Shown piece after piece: positions 1 through 5,115 of a stretch of 7,129 nucleotides of DNA. The notes beneath the pieces are model-generated. The model was not told the origin of the DNA and did no database searches. It saw only the letters and a program-made list of their open reading frames with translations. The position numbers and the translations under genes were made by a program. Source of the DNA: Gp13-AA77 sp036521995 (GTDB lineage: Bacteria; Acidobacteriota; Terriglobia; UBA7540); the NCBI GenBank assembly GCA_036521995.1, contig DATDGR010000153.1, positions 1-7,129 of the forward strand, in the 5' to 3' direction. The first letter of the stretch is position 1, and each line of letters starts with the position of its first letter.

Positions 1-2
1 AC

Positions 3-638
3 TGCTTCTGCGATCGCGGGGCTTTCACCGTCGAAGAGTGCCGGCGGGTGCTGAAAGCCGGCGCTGCGCAGGGCCTGGTTCCTCGCGTCCATGCCGAGCA
101 ACTGGCGCGCACCGGCGCCACGCATCTCGCGCTGGACATGAACGCCGCCTCCGCCGATCACCTCGATCACTTGACCGATGCAGACATCCGCGCCCTGGCG
201 CGCTCGCGAACCGTGGCCACGCTTTTGCCGGGGTCCAATCTTCACCTCGGCCTCAGCCGTTACGCTCCGGCCCGGCGGCTCGTGGACGCCGGCGCCGCTA
301 TCGCCCTGGCAACCGATTTCAATCCGGGAACGAGTCCCACCTTGAACATGCAGTTCATTCTCAGCCTCGCCTGCGCGACCATGCACCTCACACCGGCCGA
401 GGCCATCTGCGCGGCCACCATCAATGCAGCCTATTCATTGCGGCGGGACGGGCGTGTCGGCTCGCTCGAAGCCGGCAAGCAGGCGGATCTTGCCGTGATG
501 GCGGTCGACGATTACCGCAAAATCCCCTACTATTTTGCCTGGAACCACTGCGTGCTGACCGTGAAACGGGGGCAGATCATCTACTCGCGTCGGGATGACG
601 CGCACCAAGGAAAGAGGGCAGGTTGGGACAGTTCTTGA
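3..638 (+). CDS. hutI: Imidazolonepropionase, C-terminal half (5' end outside window)
   Basis: HutI hydrolyses 4-imidazolone-5-propanoate to N-formimino-L-glutamate, the third step of histidine breakdown in the cytoplasm. The open frame runs in from the left edge and gives 211 residues, about half of the roughly 400-residue family length, so the N-terminal HxH metal site is not visible. What remains is characteristic of this amidohydrolase: VHAEQLA with the metal-ligand His (residue 30 of the fragment, base 90) and nearby Glu; NAASADHL with the catalytic-type His; TVATLLPG; and ALATDFNPGTSPT with the metal-ligand Asp (residue 105). LTPAEAICAATINAA and the GSLEAGKQADL strand of the composite beta domain follow. 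The C-terminal dozen residues after the last strand look non-conserved. Whether other hut genes lie upstream cannot be seen. The stop lies 17 bp from the end of the convergent ftsB-like gene. Family assignment is very secure. Confidence 0.95.
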   Translation, partial: CFCDRGAFTVEECRRVLKAGAAQGLVPRVHAEQLARTGATHLALDMNAASADHLDHLTDADIRALARSRTVATLLPGSNLHLGLSRYAPARRLVDAGAAIALATDFNPGTSPTLNMQFILSLACATMHLTPAEAICAATINAAYSLRRDGRVGSLEAGKQADLAVMAVDDYRKIPYYFAWNHCVLTVKRGQIIYSRRDDAHQGKRAGWDSS

Positions 639-655
639 TACGCTGGACAGAAAGC

Positions 656-1054
656 TCAATGTGCGGGGGAAGGATCGGATCCGGAGGGTTTGCTCGGGTT
701 GGCCTCACCCTGCGCCTTCGCGGTATCGGAATACTTGATGATGATCTCACCCGGTTTGGCCATGAGAAGATCTTCGCGCGCCTTCTTCTCCACGGCGTTG
801 CGATCGTTCTTCAAGGCGTCGATGTTCTTCTTGATGCTTTGGTTCTCCTGCTCCAGTTGATCGGTCTGCTTCCGCAGCGCGAGGTACTGCTGCCGTTCGC
901 GGCGCAAAGCGAGGTACCCATGCTCGCCGCAGATCACGTGATATCCCAAAGCGGCCACCAAGGAAAGAGCAGCGGCCAAGGCTCCCCAATAGGCGCGTCG
1001 AGTTTGGCAGGGTACCTTCACAACTGTCGGATGGAGGCGCGAAACGCGCTGCAC
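656..1054 (-). CDS. ftsB: Septum formation initiator (FtsB/DivIC-like) protein
   Basis: A small bitopic membrane protein of the divisome. By family knowledge, FtsB/DivIC pairs with FtsL through a periplasmic coiled coil and links to FtsQ/DivIB to help activate septal wall synthesis. The sequence shows a basic N-terminus, one membrane helix (about residues 22-42, AYWGALAAALSLVAALGYHV) and the GxHGYLAL juncture. A heptad-like coiled coil follows at about 50-92 (QLEQENQSIKKNIDALKNDR), then the conserved block KKAREDLLMAKPGEIIIKY at 90-108 and a short Pro/Ser tail. The 132-residue length fits the family. The start is GTG at 1054; an in-frame TAA four codons upstream excludes a longer form. The ribosome binding site is weak, and internal GTG codons near residue 12 are possible alternatives that keep the membrane helix. 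FtsB versus DivIC cannot be separated from sequence alone; the symbol is the generic choice. Confidence 0.88.
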   Translation of the reverse strand: MQRVSRLHPTVVKVPCQTRRAYWGALAAALSLVAALGYHVICGEHGYLALRRERQQYLALRKQTDQLEQENQSIKKNIDALKNDRNAVEKKAREDLLMAKPGEIIIKYSDTAKAQGEANPSKPSGSDPSPAH

Positions 1055-1069
1055 CTCGTTGCCATCTTA

Positions 1070-1083
1070 AGCCCAATCGGGCT
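1070..1083 (-). other. Small hairpin in the ftsB-like 5' leader
   Basis: AGCCC and GGGCT form a perfect 5-bp inverted repeat around a 4-base loop. On the minus strand it lies 15 bases upstream of the GTG start of the ftsB-like gene. It could tune translation initiation, but a 5-bp repeat in G+C-rich DNA is also expected by chance. Confidence 0.2.
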
Positions 1084-1143
1084 GGAGTTGCGAGCATTTT
1101 CCTTGAGCCGACTGCTAGAGATTACCGGCGCCCGAGTTTCCAG

Positions 1144-1149
1144 TATATT
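1144..1149 (+). promoter_or_regulatory. Possible -10 box for cutA
   Basis: TATATT matches the sigma-70 -10 consensus at five of six positions and is one of the few A/T-rich hexamers in the divergent gap between the ftsB-like gene and cutA. The hexamer 17 bp upstream (ATTACC) is a poor -35. It would start transcription near 1156, leaving a leader of about 60 bases before the GTG start. If correct, the ATG at 1150 lies upstream of the transcript start and cannot be the cutA start. Confidence 0.3.
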
Positions 1150-1204
1150 GTGGAGACCGCAGACCAGCGATTGGAGCGCCTGACGCCGAGCGGCAGCCAA
1201 TGGC

Positions 1205-1213
1205 AAAGGGGAG
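1205..1213 (+). promoter_or_regulatory. Ribosome binding site deciding the cutA start
   Basis: AAAGGGGAG lies five bases upstream of GTG at 1219. It is a strong Shine-Dalgarno match, and the GTG coincides with the start of CutA homology, so it decides against the ATG at 1150. Confidence 0.75.
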
Positions 1214-1218
1214 CAGTC

Positions 1219-1563
1219 GTGACTGACAAAGTCGTTGTCCTGGTGACGACGGGAAGCCTGAAGGAGGCTCGCAAAGTGGCGCGAGGTTTGGTTGAGGCGC
1301 GACTTGCCGCCTGCGTGAATGTGTTACCGCCTGTGGAGTCGGTCTACCATTGGCAAGGAAAGATCCAGAACGGGAGCGAGCGCCTGCTGGTCATCAAGAC
1401 CTCACGCGAGGTCTTTCCCGAGGTGCTGTCGAACATTCGCAAGCTGCACAGCTACGCCACGCCGGAAATCATCTGCCTACCTATCATCGACGGCTCGCGG
1501 GATTATCTCGATTGGATCGCTCAGTCGCTCAAGCCCGCTCCCGGGCCCCGCGATGAATCCTAG
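1219..1563 (+). CDS. cutA: Divalent cation tolerance protein CutA (CutA1)
   Basis: CutA1 is a small, very stable trimeric protein with a ferredoxin-like fold related to PII signalling proteins. In Escherichia coli it is linked to copper and other divalent cation tolerance, but its biochemical role is unsettled. From GTG 1219 the product is 114 residues, close to the usual length of about 105-115. Visible family motifs are VVLVTTGSLKEARKVARGLV at 5-24, RLAACVNVLPPVESVYHWQG at 28-47, LLVIKTS at 56-62 and HSYATPEIICLPI at 77-89, followed by GSRDYLDWI. The usual HPY of the third motif reads HSY here. The open frame continues 23 codons upstream to ATG 1150, but that extension is not CutA-like and has no good ribosome binding site. 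It is alone on its strand and converges on the cystathionine enzyme gene with 4 bp between the stop codons. Confidence 0.93.
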   Translation: MTDKVVVLVTTGSLKEARKVARGLVEARLAACVNVLPPVESVYHWQGKIQNGSERLLVIKTSREVFPEVLSNIRKLHSYATPEIICLPIIDGSRDYLDWIAQSLKPAPGPRDES

Positions 1564-1578
1564 ATCGTCAGGCGATCT
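1562..1578. other. Hairpin spanning the two convergent stop codons
   Basis: AGATCG and CGATCT form a perfect 6-bp inverted repeat around TCAGG. It covers the end of the cutA stop codon (TAG, 1561-1563) and the whole stop codon of the opposite gene (TCA on this strand, 1568-1570). Both converging transcripts would carry it at their stop codon. No T-run follows on either strand, so it is not a canonical intrinsic terminator. Confidence 0.3.
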
Positions 1579-2710
1579 GCCCGAGCGCCCGGTCGAGGTC
1601 CGCGATGAGGTCCTCCACATCCTCAATCCCGACGGAGATGCGCACCAGGCCATCGGTAATTCCAAGACGCTGCCGGTCCTCGGCAGGGACGCTAGCGTGC
1701 GTCATGGTGGCAGGATGCGAAATCAAGGTCTCGACGCCGCCTAGGCTCTCCGCCAGCGAGCAGAGGCGGACGCACTTGAGCACCCACTTGGCGTTTTCGA
1801 GCGAGCCGGTCTCGAAGGCGATCATGCCGCCGCTTCCCTTCATCTGCCGCTGCGCAAGATCATATTGCGGATGGCTCGGCAGGCCCGGGTAGTACACTTT
1901 GTGGACTCTCGGATGAGAAGCCAGGAAACGGGCGACCTCCCGCCCGTTCTCATCATGTTTCCGCATGCGAACGGCCAGGGTCTTCACACCTCGCAGCACG
2001 AGCCAGCTATCGAACGGCCCCAGGATGGCTCCGGCGGCATTCTGTAGAAACCTCAGGCGGTCGGCGATGGCGTCGTCGTTTAGCATGATGGCTCCGCCCA
2101 CGCCATCGGAGTGCCCGTTCAGATATTTAGTGGTGCTGTGCAACACCAAATCCGCCCCGAGTTCGAGCGGCCGCTGAAAATACGGGCTCATGAAGGTGTT
2201 GTCCACGGCAAGCAGCACTCCCCGGCGTCGCGCGAGCGCAGCGGCCGCGGCCAGATCCGTGATCTCCATCATGGGGTTCGTGGGCGTCTCGATGTAGAGC
2301 AGGCGCGTGTTGGGCCGGAAAGCCTCTTCCGCCCTGGCAAGATCCATCGTGTTGGCGTAACTGAAGGTGAGGCCGAAGTCGTTCAGCACGCGATCGAAGA
2401 GACGGAAGGCTCCGCCGTAAAGATTGTGGCTGGCTACAACGTGGTCACCTGACTTCAGCAGGCCCATCGCCGCGTTGATGGCCGCCATGCCGGAAGCGAA
2501 GGCGAACGCATGCTGACCGCCCTCAAGGCAGGCAAGGTTACGTTCCAAGGCGGCTCTCGTAGGGTTCGAGGTGCGGGCGTACTCGTAACCCTTGTTCCGT
2601 CCAAGCTCCTCCTGGACAAAGGTGGACGTCTGATAGATGGGAACGATGATCGCCCCGGTCGTGGGATCAGGCTCTTGCCCAACGTGAATGGCATCCGTTG
2701 AAAATCCCAT
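1568..2710 (-). CDS. Cystathionine gamma-synthase / gamma-lyase family PLP enzyme
   Basis: A fold-type I, PLP-dependent enzyme of the Cys/Met metabolism family, acting in transsulfuration (cystathionine formation from an activated homoserine plus cysteine, or cystathionine cleavage). From ATG 2710 it has 380 residues, the normal length. Visible are YEYARTSNPT at 42-51 (phosphate-binding Tyr/Arg from the partner subunit), ASGMAAI at 72-78, NLYGG with the ring-stacking Tyr98, ETPTNPMMEI at 141-150, AVDNTF with the pyridine-binding Asp170, and HSTTKYLNGHSD with the PLP lysine Lys195. SLGGVETLISHPATMTHA and the final GLVRISVGIEDVEDLIADL are typical of the synthase/gamma-lyase branch. Synthase and lyase cannot be told apart by eye, and O-acetylhomoserine sulfhydrylase is less likely given the length. 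The start is set by AAGGA five bases upstream; the frame stays open to 2779, but that extension has no homology. A TATGAT (minus strand, 2750-2755) could be its -10. No SAM-type riboswitch is visible in the short leader. Confidence 0.93.
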   Translation of the reverse strand: MGFSTDAIHVGQEPDPTTGAIIVPIYQTSTFVQEELGRNKGYEYARTSNPTRAALERNLACLEGGQHAFAFASGMAAINAAMGLLKSGDHVVASHNLYGGAFRLFDRVLNDFGLTFSYANTMDLARAEEAFRPNTRLLYIETPTNPMMEITDLAAAAALARRRGVLLAVDNTFMSPYFQRPLELGADLVLHSTTKYLNGHSDGVGGAIMLNDDAIADRLRFLQNAAGAILGPFDSWLVLRGVKTLAVRMRKHDENGREVARFLASHPRVHKVYYPGLPSHPQYDLAQRQMKGSGGMIAFETGSLENAKWVLKCVRLCSLAESLGGVETLISHPATMTHASVPAEDRQRLGITDGLVRISVGIEDVEDLIADLDRALGQIA

Positions 2711-2715
2711 TAGAG

Positions 2716-2720
2716 TCCTT
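2716..2720 (-). promoter_or_regulatory. Ribosome binding site deciding the cystathionine enzyme start
   Basis: On the minus strand AAGGA lies five bases ahead of ATG 2710. The first residues after that ATG (GFSTDAIHVGQEPD) begin the family homology, which supports this start over the in-frame codon at 2779. Confidence 0.7.
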
Positions 2721-2838
2721 CGCTGAACGGATCGAGGCTCACTTACGGTATCATAGGAAATGTTGTTGAGAGCCCGCACCGATAGAATAGTGGATATCTA
2801 AAGGTGCCATCGCTGATAGGTGTTCCCCGGAGGCGAGC

Positions 2839-3246
2839 ATGTATCCGATCGACCTGACCAGAATAGTTCTTCTGGGCCTCGCGCTAGTTCTGAACCCAGG
2901 GACTCTTTCCGCGGGCGCCGGTCCCAGCACGGACTCCCCCGCCTATATTACGGTCACCGTTGTCGTCACCGAGGCGGACACCGGCAAACCTATCAACCAG
3001 GCTCAGCTGACCCTTGTCTTTCAGACCCCCAAGAAGAAGGACAACGCTTTGAGCCGCTCGAAGACGCTTGCCTATAGCGCCAAGACGAACGCAGAGGGCC
3101 GGTGTAAGTTCCTCCTGGTCCCGGAAGGAACCGTCAAGTTGCTGGTCACTGAAAACCGCCACCAGACTTTCGGCAAAGAATTTGCGGTGAGCAAAGAGAA
3201 CTCGACCCTTGAAGTTAAATTGAAGCCGCCTCAACCGCTGCTCTGA
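2839..3246 (+). CDS. Small exported protein with a carboxypeptidase-regulatory-like beta-sandwich domain
   Basis: A 135-residue protein with a clear Sec signal: a hydrophobic core at about 9-18 (IVLLGLALVL) and a likely cleavage near LSA/GAG (after 25). There is no lipobox cysteine. The mature part looks like a single Ig-like domain of the carboxypeptidase regulatory-like/Cna-B kind. YITVTVVVTEADTGKPINQA at 36-55 is the typical opening strand and TGKPI turn. KTNAEG at 82-87 is the usual T.xxG turn before VPEGTVKLLVTENRHQTFG, and alternating hydrophobics close the fold (STLEVKLKPP). Such domains are non-catalytic and usually bind or stabilise surface proteins, so a specific job cannot be named. 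A lone cysteine (residue 89) lies in the domain. GGAGG five bases upstream supports the ATG. Its divergent partner is the cystathionine enzyme gene, 128 bp away, and no functional link is evident. Export is secure, fold likely, function unknown. Confidence 0.82.
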   Translation: MYPIDLTRIVLLGLALVLNPGTLSAGAGPSTDSPAYITVTVVVTEADTGKPINQAQLTLVFQTPKKKDNALSRSKTLAYSAKTNAEGRCKFLLVPEGTVKLLVTENRHQTFGKEFAVSKENSTLEVKLKPPQPLL

Positions 3247-3387
3247 AGGATTACTCCAATCCCACAAGGCGCGCGCGCCCAAGGATTTCCTGCAGTAGGC
3301 CTCTATCAACAGACCTTTCGTTGGACGCCTTCCCGGATGCCACAAAGATGGTGCAAAGAGTCAGAAGACGCTGAGTGGCGACACCTT

Positions 3388-3423
3388 AAGCTGGTGGCGT
3401 AGCGCCTTTTCCACAAGCTTTTT
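3388..3423 (+). terminator. Possible intrinsic terminator of the exported-protein gene
   Basis: AAGCTGGTGG (3388-3397) pairs with CCACAAGCTT (3411-3420) through nine base pairs with one G/A mismatch. The 3' arm runs straight into T5 (3419-3423). Within the loop a second, smaller hairpin, GGCG-TAG-CGCC (3396-3406), is followed by TTTT. It lies about 140 bases after the stop codon of the plus-strand gene. The stem is not very G+C-rich, and its 3' arm overlaps the palindrome at 3417-3442, so the two folds exclude each other. Confidence 0.35.
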
Positions 3424-3442
3424 AACAGAACTGTTAAAAAGC
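3417..3442. repeat. Perfect 12-bp-arm palindrome
   Basis: GCTTTTTAACAG and CTGTTAAAAAGC are exact reverse complements separated only by AA. The length and near-zero spacer look like a dimeric regulator's operator (core TTAACAG/CTGTTAA) or a cruciform/hairpin. Its position between two gene ends, with no start codon within 1 kb downstream on either strand, argues against a conventional operator. No T-run follows the hairpin on either strand; the T-tract is inside the stem. Confidence 0.6.
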
Positions 3443-3455
3443 CAGCAGTCGAACC

Positions 3456-3528
3456 AAAAAATGTTACCGTTTTCTGCCGCTAGTGCAGCTCCGAGGAACC
3501 GGCTCGGGCCTGTCGGACCGGACGGTAA
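3456..3528 (-). terminator. Branched, terminator-like fold after the SurA-like gene
   Basis: Read on the minus strand, TTACCGT (3528 to 3522) pairs with ACGGTAA (3470 to 3464). After two bases, six Ts follow (3461 to 3456). The enclosed segment can form CCGAG/CTCGG (3507-3491) and GCTGC/GCGGC with one U-G pair (3489-3476), giving a three-way junction. It begins 61 bases after the stop codon of the SurA-like gene. The closing stem is only moderately strong, so this could be a terminator or simply the 3' end of the transcript. Confidence 0.3.
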
Positions 3529-3589
3529 AAGCTGGTTCCACCCCTGCGGGTTGAGAGGCCCGCGAATGGGTCAACGGCCAGTTCAGCAC

Positions 3590-4693
3590 TTACTGCGGCT
3601 TGGGTGCTCCTCCTGACTGGGCGGTTGAGGGAGGGGGCGCCTTCGGCCCTTGGGACTGGGGCGACGATTGCTTTGCTCCCGGAGCTTCCGCGTCAGCATC
3701 CGGTTTGGCGCCTGCCGGGGGAGCGAAAAACTCCGGGTCAAGCCAGATGTTCGCCTGTTGCTTCAGGCTGTCTAACGACTTGTTAAATTTCTCTTCCTGA
3801 ATCTTCCCTTCGATCTCCTTGGAAACATCCTGGAGGCTCCGCTGATCGTGCTTTACCACCTGGATGAAGTAAAGATTATTCTGATTGTTTTGAATCTCTG
3901 AGCACTCGCCATCCTTAAGGGTCCAAGCTGTCTTGTCCATGTCGCCGGCCAGCGATCCGCGCCGGAAGGGCCTGGGATTGGGGTCGAAGAGGACGACGTT
4001 CGCCATTTTGTATTGTTCAGCCACCTTGGCGGCATCCTGCCCTGAGGCCAGCGCCTGCCGGATGTTCTCCGCGAGCTTCTTGGCCTCTTCTTCGGGCAGA
4101 CCTGGTGAGTCTCCTCTCGGGCTTGCCACCTTCTTTCGGATGTTGACCTGCCGCACCAGAATCTCCTCGAAATCCTTCTGCTGCGTGTCGTAATACTGCT
4201 TGACCTCCTCCGGAGTCGCCTGGGCCGCGCCCGCCATCTTCTTTTGCTCATCAAGGGCCAGCCATTGAAGCCGCTGCAGCTCCAGCCTCATCTTAAACTC
4301 GGGGGTCTGATCGAGGCCCTGAGCCACTGCCTCGTGCGAGAGCACAAGCAGGACCGCGTATTGATCGCCCAGCACCTTGAAGCCCTGCTGCGCGGTGGTT
4401 CGCTGGTAGGCAGCAGGCAGTGTCTTGACCAGGCCCTCGATCTGCCCGGCGGTCACCTGCTGACTCCCTACCCGCATCACCACCTTCTCCGGTAGCGTCT
4501 TGGCCGCGGCGGAGTCGCGCGGCTCCCCTGCCGGCGGCTGGTTCGCGGCCGGTGCCTGGCTGGCGGCGGGCTTCGCTGCTGCTGATTGCGATGGATTCTG
4601 AGCGAAAGCCGTCGTCAAAAGCAGTGCGCTCAGAAAAACTCCTGATAGGCCCAACTTCAGGCCCCGAACAGACGGACGTTCTACCTCTTTCAT
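3590..4693 (-). CDS. Exported SurA/PrsA-like protein with a degenerate parvulin domain
   Basis: Probably a periplasmic or surface folding factor of the SurA/PrsA/PpiD type. From ATG 4693 it has 367 residues. A Sec signal has its core at 14-28 and likely cleavage at AFA/QN (after 31), with no lipobox Cys. An Ala/Pro/Gln linker follows (33-66), then a SurA-N-like helical part at about 68-175, including VVMRVGSQQVTAGQIEGLVK at 71-90 and ELQRLQWLALDEQKK. A parvulin-like part spans about 177-282: ILVRQVNIRK, then EEEAKKLAENIRQAL, RPFRRGS, W.LKDGECSEI and LYFIQVVKHDQ. A charged helix (285-315) and a low-complexity Pro/Ala/Gln tail (324-367) end it. The first parvulin strand, usually ARHIL, reads VRQVN, so the conserved His appears to be Gln182, and the GGDLGWF loop is not evident. 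Isomerase activity is therefore doubtful and a holdase role is more likely. The start is set by GGGAAGG six bases upstream; the frame continues to a GTG at 4750. Confidence 0.85.
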   Translation of the reverse strand: MKEVERPSVRGLKLGLSGVFLSALLLTTAFAQNPSQSAAAKPAASQAPAANQPPAGEPRDSAAAKTLPEKVVMRVGSQQVTAGQIEGLVKTLPAAYQRTTAQQGFKVLGDQYAVLLVLSHEAVAQGLDQTPEFKMRLELQRLQWLALDEQKKMAGAAQATPEEVKQYYDTQQKDFEEILVRQVNIRKKVASPRGDSPGLPEEEAKKLAENIRQALASGQDAAKVAEQYKMANVVLFDPNPRPFRRGSLAGDMDKTAWTLKDGECSEIQNNQNNLYFIQVVKHDQRSLQDVSKEIEGKIQEEKFNKSLDSLKQQANIWLDPEFFAPPAGAKPDADAEAPGAKQSSPQSQGPKAPPPSTAQSGGAPKPQ

Positions 4694-4699
4694 TTCCAA

Positions 4700-4706
4700 C
4701 CTTCCC
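4700..4706 (-). promoter_or_regulatory. Ribosome binding site deciding the SurA-like start
   Basis: GGGAAGG on the minus strand lies six bases ahead of ATG 4693. The signal peptide begins just after that ATG, which supports this start over the in-frame GTG at 4750. Confidence 0.65.
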
Positions 4707-4740
4707 GATATTTGAATTTGAGTGCCTTGGATGAATCCCA

Positions 4741-4749
4741 ATAGTAACA
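4741..4749 (-). promoter_or_regulatory. Possible extended -10 promoter of the SurA-like gene
   Basis: On the minus strand TGTTACTAT fits the TGnTAnnAT extended -10 pattern (TACTAT matches TATAAT at four of six). No good -35 is seen. Transcription would start near 4734, about 40 bases before ATG 4693, and that would rule out the GTG at 4750. Confidence 0.25.
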
Positions 4750-4991
4750 CGGAACGGCGGCTGGCTATCGACCTTGCTTGTGACTTGCGAGATTTGTTGG
4801 ACGACCCGCCAAATGAGCGATGAAATACCGTCAGTCATGACTTGATCGCTAATTGAGCGGCCAGCCGAACCCCACGAGAGCGCCTCCGGGCAGTATTTCC
4901 CCCAAGGAGATGTACCATCAGTAAGCCGCGTTGTCCAGCACCTCGCAAAAAAGCGTTCTCCAGCCCTGCGAACAGAATGCGATGAATGCCG

Positions 4992-5000
4992 TGCTACACT
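4992..5000 (+). promoter_or_regulatory. Possible extended -10 promoter of surE
   Basis: TGCTACACT fits an extended -10 (TG, one base, then TACACT, four of six to consensus). No good -35 lies 16-18 bp upstream. A start near 5007 leaves a leader of about 110 bases before ATG 5116. It would exclude the in-frame TTG at 5002 as the surE start. Confidence 0.25.
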
Positions 5001-5115
5001 ATTGCTTAAAACGTCGAGCCGAGCCGGACGAATCAACAAAATTGCGTACTGCTGGTTCGTGACCTCAAGGCCCGGAATTGAAGTCTGGGTGCTCCGGCCA
5101 TTTCTTCAGCCTCGC

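Larger units (their letters stand above)
3247..3589. other. Non-coding 3'-3' gap rich in inverted repeats
   Basis: This 343-bp stretch lies between the convergent ends of the 135-residue exported protein gene (+) and the SurA-like gene (-). No open frame in it resembles a protein, and no tRNA or rRNA is visible. It holds a 12-bp alternating C/G palindrome (3268-3279), a terminator-like fold for the plus strand (3388-3423), a perfect 12-bp-arm palindrome (3417-3442), a branched fold followed by a T-run on the minus strand (3456-3528) and a 5-bp hairpin (3546-3563, GCGGG/CCCGC). The half adjoining the plus-strand gene up to about 3387 shows nothing else. Confidence 0.6.
4694..5115. other. Divergent gap without a convincing gene
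   Basis: This 422-bp region separates the SurA-like gene (-) and surE (+). It looks less G+C-rich than the flanking genes, as expected of a promoter region. A long minus-strand open frame from about 5039 crosses it and continues out of frame into the SurA-like gene, but its sequence has no domain-like pattern and I treat it as spurious. Visible are candidate extended -10 elements for each flanking gene, a perfect 10-bp palindrome AGTCATGACT (4833-4842) and an AGCGAT/ATCGCT pair (4816-4821, 4845-4850). No tRNA is seen. Confidence 0.5.

Noticed and set aside
2763..2800. TTGTTG / TAGAAT or TATCTA as a promoter for the exported-protein gene
   Set aside because: The spacings (14 or more than 20 bases) do not fit a sigma-70 promoter, and nothing else supports it.
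2711..2838. Possible SAM or SAH riboswitch ahead of the cystathionine enzyme gene
   Set aside because: The leader downstream of any plausible promoter is only a few tens of bases, and I see no consensus riboswitch core.
3268..3279. GGCGCGCGCGCC alternating palindrome as a special site
   Set aside because: Short alternating C/G runs are expected in G+C-rich DNA, and there is no supporting context.
3443..3460. GTCGAACC resembling a tRNA T-loop (minus strand GGTTCGAC), as a possible tRNA or attachment-site remnant
   Set aside because: The five-base T stem does not pair, and no acceptor or anticodon arm can be built around it.
4916..4935. AAGGAG followed by ATG and a four-codon frame as a leader peptide
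   Set aside because: The ribosome binding site abuts the ATG with no spacing, and the frame ends after four codons with no attenuator next to it.
4293..5039. A 248-codon minus-strand open frame across the SurA-like/surE gap
   Set aside because: Its second half is a frame-shifted reading of the SurA-like gene, and its first half has no domain pattern, no clear ribosome binding site and an erratic composition.
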